This document shows, in pieces, positions 35,783 to 43,392 of a DNA stretch of 64,000 nt. How positions within the stretch are numbered: position 1 is the stretch's first letter; the number at the start of each line of letters is the position of its first letter. Below the pieces are notes generated by a model, which did not search any database, was not told where the DNA came from, and worked only from the letters and a program-made list of their open reading frames with translations. The position numbers and the translations under genes are program-made. Location: the NCBI RefSeq assembly GCF_003815775.1, contig NZ_CP033926.1, forward strand, positions 124,001-188,000, given 5' to 3'. Origin of the DNA: Chryseobacterium joostei (GTDB lineage Bacteria > Bacteroidota > Bacteroidia > Flavobacteriales > Weeksellaceae).

Positions 35783-37367
35783 AAGACAAATGCCCTTTTT
35801 CAAAAGATGGGCACCGGAATGGCTGGTTAAGATCATTCTTTTCTCCATGACATTGCCGGGGATTATCATATTCTTTCTGCCACTATCCAACGTTAATGCA
35901 GCAGCAGGATATTATGGATGTGAGCCTGCAGATATTCAGTTTTCAGTGGCACTGTTTTATGCCGGATATGTGGGATTTTATAGTCTGGAAAGGAGGTTTT
36001 TCAGTTTTCTGGCAGCCAAGGAGTATTTTCTTTTATTTACAACCTTGCAGATAGTAGCCTGTCTGGTATGTTATTTCACCCGGGAAGTTTACATTTTATT
36101 TCCGATACGTTTTATTCAGGGAATGTTGTTTGCGGGTAACGTTAACCTTTCGCTTACGCAGATCTTTACAAGACTGAACAGTGAAAGAGGGCGGGAGATA
36201 AGCTTTTCCGTATTCTTTGGAATTTTGCTCTGTGCATTGCCCTTTAATAATTTAATTACAGCTGACCTTATAGACTCTTATAATTTTAATATTGTCTATA
36301 AAACAGCCATTTTTTCCTATCTGCCTGGACTTGTCTTCCTAACTCTTGCGATGAGTAATTACAGAACTCATGTGAGATTCCATCTGTATAAACTGGATTG
36401 GCAAAGTTTTGCAGTCTTTAGTACAATACTTGTGCTTATAGGATATATCATGATTTTTGGGCAGGAATATTATTGGCTGGAAGATAATCGGATTTTAGGA
36501 AGTGTAATAGGTATCATTGTTTTGGCAGGAATATCCATATTCCGCCAGCAAGCGATTAAAAGACCCTATATTGATCTTCGGATTTTTAAATACAGAAACT
36601 TTAAAGTGGGACTGTTGATTCTTTTTGTAATGTATATTTGTCGTTTTGCTTCGGGAATTACCAATAATTATTTTGCTACAGAACTACATCTTGACCCATT
36701 TTATATTTCCTATATTAATATTTTTAACCTTTGCGGACTTGTTATTGGGGTAATTATTGCCTGCTGTATGGTATTGCAGAAGAAAAGGATTCAATATATT
36801 TGGGGGCCTGGGTTTCTGATGTTGCTTGCCTTTCATGTTTTGATGTATTATTCCTTTGATGTTCAGGCTGATGAATTCAATTACTACATTCCGTTATTTC
36901 TTCAGGGATTAGGAGTGGGATTCATTATGGTACCAACTATTATTTACATTATTTCATCAGTTCCTGCTTCTATTGGCCCGTCAGCAGCGGCAACAGCCCT
37001 GGCGATAAGATATCTAGGGTTTTGCATCAGTATTGCATTGATCAATTTTTTTGAACTTTTCGAAAAAAGCCGTCACTATAATGCCTTTCAGGATCATTTA
37101 AGTGCAATAGATCCTGCTGTTAAAAGCTTTTTACATCAACAAACAGCTAAATTGACCGCTAAAGGAATGTTGGAAGATCATGCTGTAAAGGCTTCCAATA
37201 AATTACTGGTAGGAAGAATCAACGTCCAGAATCATGTTCGTTTTGCCATGGATTATTATGAAATGATGATGTGGCTCCTTGCCGCTACCATACTGCTGAT
37301 TTTTCTTTTCCCGTATCTGAATCGTACAGCCCTTTATTTAAAATCCCGCAGATTATCTCCTGCATAA
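35775..37367 (+). CDS. MFS transporter, DHA2/EmrB type
   Basis: 530 residues, about 14 transmembrane segments, from the ATG that overlaps the hlyD-like stop by 8 bp. The sequence is a diverged DHA2 drug:H+ antiporter: motif RFIQGMLFAGNVNLSLTQIF corresponds to the conserved helix 4-5 region, and the C-terminal GLGVGFIMVPTIIYIISSVP matches motif C-like repeats. It is the inner membrane pump of the TolC-HlyD-MFS exporter. Substrates of such systems are hydrophobic drugs, detergents or lipids; this one's is unknown. Confidence 0.88.
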   Translation: MAKRQMPFFKRWAPEWLVKIILFSMTLPGIIIFFLPLSNVNAAAGYYGCEPADIQFSVALFYAGYVGFYSLERRFFSFLAAKEYFLLFTTLQIVACLVCYFTREVYILFPIRFIQGMLFAGNVNLSLTQIFTRLNSERGREISFSVFFGILLCALPFNNLITADLIDSYNFNIVYKTAIFSYLPGLVFLTLAMSNYRTHVRFHLYKLDWQSFAVFSTILVLIGYIMIFGQEYYWLEDNRILGSVIGIIVLAGISIFRQQAIKRPYIDLRIFKYRNFKVGLLILFVMYICRFASGITNNYFATELHLDPFYISYINIFNLCGLVIGVIIACCMVLQKKRIQYIWGPGFLMLLAFHVLMYYSFDVQADEFNYYIPLFLQGLGVGFIMVPTIIYIISSVPASIGPSAAATALAIRYLGFCISIALINFFELFEKSRHYNAFQDHLSAIDPAVKSFLHQQTAKLTAKGMLEDHAVKASNKLLVGRINVQNHVRFAMDYYEMMMWLLAATILLIFLFPYLNRTALYLKSRRLSPA

Positions 37368-37451
37368 TTGGATATGATCTTTGAGAATATTTTAAATACA
37401 AATACCATCAGAAAAGTATAGCTTATTAGCTAGTTTTTATAGTAGAGTGCT

Positions 37452-37481
37452 GAGACTGTCTTTTATGGCAGTCTCTTTTTG
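37452..37481 (+). terminator. Terminator of the efflux operon
   Basis: GAGACTG pairs with CAGTCTC around a 10-nt loop, followed by T5. Confidence 0.85.
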
Positions 37482-37532
37482 TTACATATTCGAAAGGCTA
37501 TAAATATGGCTGAAAGTGTATATTTTTTGTCA

Positions 37533-37563
37533 TTGCAGTCATGATGCGTTCTCTGTACATTTG
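37533..37563 (+). promoter_or_regulatory. Promoter of the GlxA-type regulator gene
   Basis: TTG (37533-37535), 20 nt, then TACATTTG (37556-37563). It puts transcription start near 37568, which supports the ATG at 37582 rather than any upstream in-frame start. Confidence 0.65.
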
Positions 37564-37581
37564 TATCATACAAATAACGAT

Positions 37582-38583
37582 ATGGAAGATGTAGGAAAAG
37601 ATACAGGAATAAAAAATATTGTGCTTTTGGTTTTACCGCAGGTGCAATTATTGGATGTAGCGGGACCTTGTGATGTTTTCACTTCAGCCAATCGTTTTTT
37701 ATCTGAGGGAAGCTCCCAATCAGGATATCATGTCTGCCTTGTATCAGGAACATCAGAAAAGATTTTGTATTCAAGTTCCGGAATTCCGTTGAACTGTAGC
37801 CATACCATTTATGATATTGATTTTAATATTGACACCTTATTAGTTGCAGGAACTACACTTACCGTGTTGGATGAGATCAATCCGAATCTTTATTCCTATC
37901 TGCATAATATGAAAGGAAAAGTAAAACGGATGGGATCAGTGTGTGTAGGAGCATTTGTACTGGCAAAAGCCGGACTTTTAAAAGGGAAGCAGGTAACCAC
38001 TCATTGGAAATACGCAGATACATTACAGAAAAGCTACCCAGAGTTGGAGGTCAATGTCAATCCTTTTTTTATCAGGGATCAGCAGATGTATACCTCTGGA
38101 GGTGTTTCTTCCGGGATGGATTTGGCATTGGCTGTTGTAGAGGAAGATTTTGGAAAACCTCTGGCCGCGGAAGTAGCACGTCATCTCGTTTTGCATTTAA
38201 AAAGAGCAGGAGTACAGTCGCAGTTTGGAAATGCTCTCCCTGATTATGAAACCCTGAGCCCTTTTACAAAAGGAATAAGAGATTTACTTAAAGATAAGCT
38301 AGGGAAGTCCATAAGCATTGAATATATGGCAGAATCTGTGAACATGAGTATTCGCAATTTTTCCAGAGTATTTTTAAAAGAATCAGGAATGACACCTGGT
38401 AGGTTTCTTGAAAAAATGAGGCTTGGTCAGGCAAAGAACATGCTTGAATACACGGATATGAGCATCGATATGATTGCTGAGAAATGTGGCTTTGGAAGTT
38501 CCGTTTCCCTTCGGAGGTTATTTCTGAAAAACCTTTCCATGTCTCCCGCACAATATAGAAGAGCATTCAAGGGACCAGAATAA
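37582..38583 (+). CDS. GlxA family regulator (DJ-1/PfpI domain + AraC HTH)
   Basis: 333 residues. The DJ-1/PfpI domain (about 10-190) has the nucleophile-elbow Cys121 (RMGSVCVGAFVLAKAG) and the TTHWKYADTL motif. The AraC-type double HTH (about 235-330) has ISIEYMAESVNMSIRNFSRV and IDMIAEKCGFGSSVSLRRLF. These regulators are thought to sense small metabolites through the amidotransferase-like domain. The preferred start lies just downstream of a good promoter. The following gene is also of the DJ-1 superfamily, so it may be its target. Confidence 0.92.
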   Translation: MEDVGKDTGIKNIVLLVLPQVQLLDVAGPCDVFTSANRFLSEGSSQSGYHVCLVSGTSEKILYSSSGIPLNCSHTIYDIDFNIDTLLVAGTTLTVLDEINPNLYSYLHNMKGKVKRMGSVCVGAFVLAKAGLLKGKQVTTHWKYADTLQKSYPELEVNVNPFFIRDQQMYTSGGVSSGMDLALAVVEEDFGKPLAAEVARHLVLHLKRAGVQSQFGNALPDYETLSPFTKGIRDLLKDKLGKSISIEYMAESVNMSIRNFSRVFLKESGMTPGRFLEKMRLGQAKNMLEYTDMSIDMIAEKCGFGSSVSLRRLFLKNLSMSPAQYRRAFKGPE

Positions 38584-38685
38584 ATAAATTTTCACTTTTT
38601 GATAAACAATAAGGCTGATAATCATTTGTCAGCAGGCAAAAGCTATGTCTTTTTCAGAAAAATATTAATCTTAAAAAATAAAATA

Positions 38686-39333
38686 ATGAAGCAAGCACAA
38701 AACAGTAAAACAATGAATGTAGCATTTTTAATTTATGATCAGGTAGAAGTTCTTGATCTGAACGGTCCTCTGGACGTTTTTGTTAAAGCAAATGTAGTAC
38801 AACCCGGAAGCTATAACTGCTATACCGTGGGGAAAACCATGGAGCCGGTGTATACAGAGGCTAATACCATGTCAATAATTCCTACTTATGATATACAAAC
38901 ATCTCCAAAGCCTGATATGATTGTGATTCCCGGAACAAATCCTGATCAGGTAATGAAATGCCTCAAAGACAATGACTTTCAAAATATTGTATTGAACTGG
39001 GTGAAAAATAATGCTAATAATGGAACCGTTATTTTTACAATCTGCACAGGAAGTATGCTGTTATCAGAAACAGGAATCCTTGATCATTATGATATTACGA
39101 CTCATAGCATGCTGCTGGATGCATTAGAAGCGCATAATCAGGAAAGTAATATTAAAAGAGGAGTACGATATGTTGATCAGGAACAGTTAATTACCACTGC
39201 AGGGATCACAGCCGGAATAGATGCCGCTCTATACTTAGTTGGGAAGCATCATGGAAAAGAATTGGTAAATACCTTGATTACCCTTTTTGAATATCAGCAG
39301 ACAAGAGTGGAAGATTCGATAGCTAAACAGTAG
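38686..39333 (+). CDS. DJ-1/PfpI family protein
   Basis: 215 residues from the ATG at MKQAQNSKTM, in the frame that continues upstream without a good start. The domain is alone, with the elbow Cys120 (VIFTICTGSMLLSETG) and a TTHSMLLDALE motif resembling that of isocyanide hydratase and GlxA-type domains. The catalytic role (hydratase, protease or none) is not established. It lies 102 bp downstream of the GlxA-type regulator, probably as its target or partner. Confidence 0.88.
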   Translation: MKQAQNSKTMNVAFLIYDQVEVLDLNGPLDVFVKANVVQPGSYNCYTVGKTMEPVYTEANTMSIIPTYDIQTSPKPDMIVIPGTNPDQVMKCLKDNDFQNIVLNWVKNNANNGTVIFTICTGSMLLSETGILDHYDITTHSMLLDALEAHNQESNIKRGVRYVDQEQLITTAGITAGIDAALYLVGKHHGKELVNTLITLFEYQQTRVEDSIAKQ

Positions 39334-39430
39334 AAGATTAATTTTCATAAAATCAATAAATGTAATTGATTTATAAACAGGTGTTTGATGTTTTTTCTTG
39401 AAATTATAAGTGAAAAAAACAGGAAAACAG

Positions 39431-39460
39431 TTGGATTTAAAAAGGATTTTTCTATCTTTG
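39431..39460 (+). promoter_or_regulatory. Promoter of tRNA-Lys copy 1
   Basis: TTG (39431-39433), 19 nt, TATCTTTG (39453-39460), full consensus. Transcription would start near 39465, at the foot of the first leader hairpin. Confidence 0.8.
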
Positions 39461-39463
39461 CAG

Positions 39464-39497
39464 TCCCTTAAACAAAGGGATTTACTTGAAAAAGTAA
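39464..39497 (+). other. Two-hairpin leader of tRNA-Lys copy 1
   Basis: Hairpin 1 is TCCCTT (39464-39469) with AAGGGA (39475-39480). Hairpin 2 is TTACTT (39482-39487) with AAGTAA (39492-39497) closed by a GAAA tetraloop. The same leader precedes all four tRNA-Lys copies, and one copy changes both strands of hairpin 2. Confidence 0.6.
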
Positions 39498-39503
39498 GTG
39501 GCC

Positions 39504-39576
39504 GACTCGGTAGCTCAGCTGGTAGAGCAATACACTTTTAATGTATGGGTCCTGGGTTCGAATCCCAGCCGGGTCA
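39504..39576 (+). tRNA. tRNA-Lys (TTT), copy 1
   Basis: 73 nt: acceptor GACTCGG pairs with CCGGGTC (one T-G pair), anticodon loop CTTTTAA gives TTT, and the T arm holds GGTTCGAATCC. Discriminator A; CCA not fully encoded (CA follows). Identical to copies 2-4. Confidence 0.97.
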
Positions 39577-39581
39577 CAATA

Positions 39582-39614
39582 AAAAAGAACTGCAATTTTG
39601 CAGTTCTTTTTTTG
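39582..39614 (+). terminator. Terminator after tRNA-Lys copy 1
   Basis: AAAGAACTGCA pairs with TGCAGTTCTTT around ATTT, followed by T-run. Confidence 0.9.
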
Positions 39615-39706
39615 TTTTTTATAAGTAAATTTTAAATCAGCTCATCTATTTTTCCAGAAGAGTTGTGATGTATATTTGTATAATATCACGAGAATAGAGC
39701 CGGCAT

Positions 39707-40510
39707 ATGAAATTTATTCACCAAATCGACCCATCGAAATTCACATTTTTTGAACTGGATTCTTATTCGGAAAACTACCTGCAAAACCCACTGCGAGCCG
39801 ATTTTTTTGAGATTATATGGTTTCAAAATGATTCAGAGAATAATGAGGAAGAGCAATATATAAGTCTGATTCCCCTATATCGACTTGAAAAGCCAGATCT
39901 TAAAGGCAAGAACGGATGTATAATTGCTTTTAAAAGAGAGTATTTGGAAGAAGATGATAAGGAGTACGCATTGGATGTTTTCAACCTTTTCAATATGCAT
40001 GGCCAATACAGTAGTTTTAGTTTGGATAATGATGTTATAGAAACTCTTCAGTGCTTAAAAGTATTAATTGAGAAAGAATACAATAACTCAATGGGAACCT
40101 ATCTGGTTTTAAAGTCATTGTTGAAAGTGTTTCTTTTAAATCTTATTCGAATCAATCAAAATTACTTTTTAAATCAGGATGTCAACCAGAAACGGGTGTA
40201 TCAGTTTATTATGTTGATGGATAAATATTATAAGACAGAAAGAAAGGCTGACTTTTATTCCTCAAAAATGGGGATCAGTGAAAAACGGATCAATCAAATT
40301 CTAAAGGAAAAGATGAATAAAACCCTTACTCAGTTATTGCATGAAAGAGTTGTTTTAGAAGCAGGAAGAATGCTGATATCCAGTGAATTGACAATAAAGG
40401 AAATTGCGTTCAGCTTAAATTTTGATGATCCTGCCTATTTTTCCCGATTTTATAAAAAGCAAACAGGACAAAACCCTGAAGATTTTAAAAGAAATAATGT
40501 CTGTCTTTAA
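39707..40510 (+). CDS. AraC family regulator
   Basis: 267 residues with an N-terminal sensor of about 160 residues (IDPSKFTFFELDSYSENYLQ opens it) and a C-terminal AraC domain (ADFYSSKMGISEKRINQILK, then IKEIAFSLNFDDPAYFSRFY). The N-terminal part has the flavobacterial AraC style, ligand unknown. A TATATTTG box lies at 39671-39678 with TTT at the -33 position, so transcription starts close to the ATG. It lies 130 bp downstream of tRNA-Lys copy 1 and 217 bp before the DAPG-hydrolase-like gene on the same strand, for which it may be the regulator. Confidence 0.9.
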   Translation: MKFIHQIDPSKFTFFELDSYSENYLQNPLRADFFEIIWFQNDSENNEEEQYISLIPLYRLEKPDLKGKNGCIIAFKREYLEEDDKEYALDVFNLFNMHGQYSSFSLDNDVIETLQCLKVLIEKEYNNSMGTYLVLKSLLKVFLLNLIRINQNYFLNQDVNQKRVYQFIMLMDKYYKTERKADFYSSKMGISEKRINQILKEKMNKTLTQLLHERVVLEAGRMLISSELTIKEIAFSLNFDDPAYFSRFYKKQTGQNPEDFKRNNVCL

Positions 40511-40727
40511 TATTTCTAGCATTTAAAATTCTAATCCTTTTTCTTACTATCTCTTCAAACTCAAAGATATTATTTGAGTGGAAGTGCTATTCATAACACA
40601 TTTCCAAATTGTACAGGTCGATTAGATAATAGTACAATAATCTTGGGATTTACCTGATTTAACTTTGTCTTATGATTAACAGGTTTAATCGAAGAATTAA
40701 TAAGTATAATGTAATAAAGTATCGAGT

Positions 40728-41429
40728 ATGGAATTGACTAAGGAAACTGAACAATTAATGTTTAAGGATATAAACGCCCTTTTATCCTCTAAGCCGGTCT
40801 CTCTTGAAGCCGGTATAAAAAGGCTGGATAACGGAATGCTTCATATCGCGATGAGAAACGTTCTGCATAACTGTAAAGGAAAGATGTTGGATTGGTGGTT
40901 CAAGTATTTTGAAACCACGGCAGATTTAAAGCTATGGCATCCCCATGATCATGTGAAGCACGGTGGTTGGGACAATAAATGGATTAAAAACGAAAATTAT
41001 ATCGGAGCTACCATCTACGCAACAGAATCCCTTGGGGATATTCCTCCCGTAGCAGCCACTATAAAATTTCATGATCCTGCAGAAGTTTTTGATCCTAATG
41101 CTCTAATGCAGGCCTATACCAATGGGGAAGTAAGTGCTGTTGTCTATGCAAGAATTGGGTTTGGTGAGGATACATTAATAGATGCAAATGGGGACCCTAT
41201 GGATGGCTATATGTTTCATGTTGTTAGAGATACAGTGCAGGGCTGTACATTAAGAAGTCATTTTTTTCTTGGAGCTTTAGCAGCAGATAGTGAAAATAAG
41301 TTGTCTGAAGAAATTGGATTCGGTTTAATGGAGCACTGTTACAGTGAGTTTACCTACCTTTCACAGATCCTGCCATCTCTTTATTATACTGAAAACAAAA
41401 ATGGAGACCAGGCACCTCTTCTCTGGTAA
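40728..41429 (+). CDS. DAPG hydrolase (PhlG)-like protein
   Basis: 233 residues. The central block is KMLDWWFKYFETTADLKLWH, then PHDHVKHGGWDNKW, matching the PhlG-family signature of aromatic residues plus His/Asp metal ligands; further His and Glu follow (HFFLGALAADS, EHCYSEFTYLSQIL). PhlG cleaves the C-C bond of the antibiotic 2,4-diacetylphloroglucinol in pseudomonads. Distant relatives in Bacteroidota may act on other phenolics. The length is shorter than PhlG, and metal ligation is inferred, not shown. A TAACTTTG box lies at 40660-40667. It lies between two tRNA-Lys copies, so it may be accessory. Confidence 0.78.
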   Translation: MELTKETEQLMFKDINALLSSKPVSLEAGIKRLDNGMLHIAMRNVLHNCKGKMLDWWFKYFETTADLKLWHPHDHVKHGGWDNKWIKNENYIGATIYATESLGDIPPVAATIKFHDPAEVFDPNALMQAYTNGEVSAVVYARIGFGEDTLIDANGDPMDGYMFHVVRDTVQGCTLRSHFFLGALAADSENKLSEEIGFGLMEHCYSEFTYLSQILPSLYYTENKNGDQAPLLW

Positions 41430-41496
41430 CTTCCCTTAAATGGGTTATTTTAATAAATCAACACAAATAAATTTAAATTTCTACCTACAATTTTAG

Positions 41497-41530
41497 AATG
41501 CTATATGAAAATTTCATATAGCATTTTTTC
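41497..41530 (+). terminator. Terminator after DAPG-hydrolase-like gene
   Basis: AATGCTATATGAAA pairs exactly with TTTCATATAGCATT, followed by T-run. Confidence 0.92.
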
Positions 41531-41658
41531 TTTTCAACTAACACTTTATCAGTATTTTGGTATGATGGCCATAATTACAAGGAATGTGAAATCTTCATTA
41601 ATGAGAGATTTAAAAGTGAAAAATATAAGAAAAAGAGTAGGAGTAAAGGAAAAAATTA

Positions 41659-41666
41659 TATCTTTG
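41659..41666 (+). promoter_or_regulatory. -7 box of tRNA-Lys copy 2 (no -33 element)
   Basis: TATCTTTG is present, but the -33 trinucleotide at 41637-41639 is GTA rather than TTG, unlike the other three copies. The usual two-hairpin leader follows (TCCCTT/AAGGGA and TTACTT-GAAA-AAGTAA). Confidence 0.55.
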
Positions 41667-41709
41667 CAGTCCCTTAAATAAAGGGATTTACTTGAAAAAG
41701 TAAGTGGCC

Positions 41710-41782
41710 GACTCGGTAGCTCAGCTGGTAGAGCAATACACTTTTAATGTATGGGTCCTGGGTTCGAATCCCAGCCGGGTCA
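41710..41782 (+). tRNA. tRNA-Lys (TTT), copy 2
   Basis: Identical over 73 nt to copy 1, with the same leader and the following CA. A different terminator follows. Confidence 0.97.
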
Positions 41783-41787
41783 CAAGC

Positions 41788-41821
41788 AAATGGATTATCA
41801 AATATTGGTAATCCATTTTTT
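41788..41821 (+). terminator. Terminator after tRNA-Lys copy 2
   Basis: ATGGATTA pairs with TAATCCAT, followed by T6. Confidence 0.85.
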
Positions 41822-41942
41822 ATTTTCCAGAACCTTATCATTGGACTTTACTTTTTATATGAGATACTAAAAATCCATGAAAATTAATCTTATTGTATCT
41901 CTGTACTTTAGGAATAATTCTGAGATTTTTAGGATGAAAAAG

Positions 41943-41972
41943 TTGGATTGGAGAAAAAAGTTTCTATCTTTG
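41943..41972 (+). promoter_or_regulatory. Promoter of tRNA-Lys copy 3
   Basis: TTG (41943-41945), 19 nt, TATCTTTG (41965-41972). The leader's second hairpin is one base pair shorter (TTACT-GAAA-AGTAA). Confidence 0.8.
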
Positions 41973-42013
41973 CAGTCCCTTAAACAAAGGGATTTACTGA
42001 AAAGTAAGTGGCC

Positions 42014-42086
42014 GACTCGGTAGCTCAGCTGGTAGAGCAATACACTTTTAATGTATGGGTCCTGGGTTCGAATCCCAGCCGGGTCA
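42014..42086 (+). tRNA. tRNA-Lys (TTT), copy 3
   Basis: Identical over 73 nt to the other copies, 304 bp downstream of copy 2. The inserted AraC/MFS block follows it directly. Confidence 0.97.
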
Positions 42087-42087
42087 C

Positions 42088-42118
42088 AAAAAGCCTTAAC
42101 GAAAGTTGAGGCTTTTTT
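42088..42118 (+). terminator. Terminator after tRNA-Lys copy 3
   Basis: AAAGCCTTAAC pairs with GTTGAGGCTTT around GAAA (one G-T pair), followed by a T-run. Confidence 0.88.
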
Positions 42119-42130
42119 ATTTCAAGCGGG

Positions 42131-42337
42131 ATGATAGCCGGTGTTCTATTCGCAGGAACTCAACTTGACAAAGGAATAGGTGTATTTGAATTTGAAAGAA
42201 TTAAATCACTCATAGGAAAATATAAACCAACTTCATCTTCGGCAGTACGGGAAAGTGATAGGAATGGCTTGCTAAAAAAGAACAGGTATGCAAAATCCAC
42301 CTCATCATTTTGTAAGCACTCTGTTTTCAGACAGTAA
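42131..42337 (+). pseudogene. Possible gene remnant
   Basis: A 68-codon frame right behind tRNA-Lys copy 3. The first part (MIAGVLFAGTQLDKGIGVFE) looks protein-like; the rest (SSSAVRESDRNGLLKKNRYA) does not. I recognise no family. It may be a broken gene at the junction of the inserted block, or chance. Confidence 0.22.
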
Positions 42338-42395
42338 AACTGCTATTATCTAATTTATTTTATTACTTTTTCAGCTTCATTTTTATTATTTGTAC

Positions 42396-43268
42396 ATGGC
42401 TCTATTTATAACTTTGGACAATGTCTATAAATTGTACAATATCGATCCTTCAAAAAAGACGGAAGGGATAGTTATTCTTAGTCAACAAAATGACCCAAAG
42501 AAGAAATATACAACTCATAGTCGCCTATTTGATGGGTTATTACTGGGATTTATGGTAAAAGGATCCATGAAATCGCAAATCCATTTTTTAGAGTATGAAA
42601 TAAACACGGGTGATATTGCTATTTTACAACCGCAATTGATGATTGAAACAAAATCATTGAGTGAAGATGCAGAAATAATAACAATTGGTCTTTCATTAGA
42701 TTTTATTACAGAATTTCCCATTCTACGTGAGTTTGTAATGAATAATCAAATTAGATGGCAGCCAATTATCAGACTTCAACCCGAAGACGTAAAGCTCCAA
42801 AATGAATTATTAACACTTATACAAAATTTCTATCATAAAAAACCGAGTTCTAATAAGACACAAATGCTACGGCATCTTGTTATGGTTCTAATTAGTATGA
42901 TTTCTGAAGTATATTCTAATTTACCGGATAACAAAAGCTTAGTAAAAAACCGTACACATGAGATTATAGACGATTTTTATTTACTAATTTCAAAGCATGC
43001 CAGCCAACAAAGAAGCGTTGCGTTTTATGCTGAAAAGCTACATTTAACACCACAATATCTTTCTACTTTCCTAAAACAGAAAACTGGAAAATCTGTATTA
43101 CAATGGATTGATTATATCACAATTCTCCATGCTAAAACATTATTAAAATCTTCTAATTTATCAATTAAAGAAATTAGCAATGAGCTTCATTTTGAAGAAA
43201 CAAGTATCTTTTGCAGGTACTTTAAAAGAATAGTGGGAGTGTCGCCAAAAACGTATAGAAACGAATAG
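42396..43268 (+). CDS. AraC family regulator
   Basis: 290 residues from the ATG six bases after a TTG of the same frame. The N-terminal 170 residues are a cupin-like sensor (LEYEINTGDIAILQPQLMIE). The C-terminal double HTH shows QQRSVAFYAEKLHLTPQYLS and IKEISNELHFEETSIFCRYF with the closing VGVSPKTYRNE. The gene lies 125 bp before an MFS drug transporter gene on the same strand and is likely its regulator. The two-gene block sits between tRNA-Lys copy 3 and a decayed tRNA end, which suggests later arrival. Base composition here is even more AT-rich than that of the neighbours by eye. Confidence 0.9.
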   Translation: MALFITLDNVYKLYNIDPSKKTEGIVILSQQNDPKKKYTTHSRLFDGLLLGFMVKGSMKSQIHFLEYEINTGDIAILQPQLMIETKSLSEDAEIITIGLSLDFITEFPILREFVMNNQIRWQPIIRLQPEDVKLQNELLTLIQNFYHKKPSSNKTQMLRHLVMVLISMISEVYSNLPDNKSLVKNRTHEIIDDFYLLISKHASQQRSVAFYAEKLHLTPQYLSTFLKQKTGKSVLQWIDYITILHAKTLLKSSNLSIKEISNELHFEETSIFCRYFKRIVGVSPKTYRNE

Positions 43269-43392
43269 TAATTTATATTCGTTTATGTATCTAAACTATT
43301 TACAGATGGCTGAACATTTTTAGCTTTCAGATTGTACGTAAACTCCATTAAATTGTCAATACCTTCTTTTTATCTCTGTTTAATTTTACAGC

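Larger units (their letters stand above)
41783..42013. repeat. Spacer duplicated at 44745-44989 (first copy)
   Basis: The sequence from the terminator through TTTTATTTTCCAGAACCTTA, then AAATTAATCTTA and the promoter of tRNA copy 3, is repeated with divergence before tRNA copy 4. It shows that the tRNA-Lys units arose by segmental duplication. Confidence 0.7.

Noticed and set aside
37516..37581. Longer N-terminus for the GlxA-type regulator
   Set aside because: The upstream codons lie before and within the promoter, and add no conserved residues.
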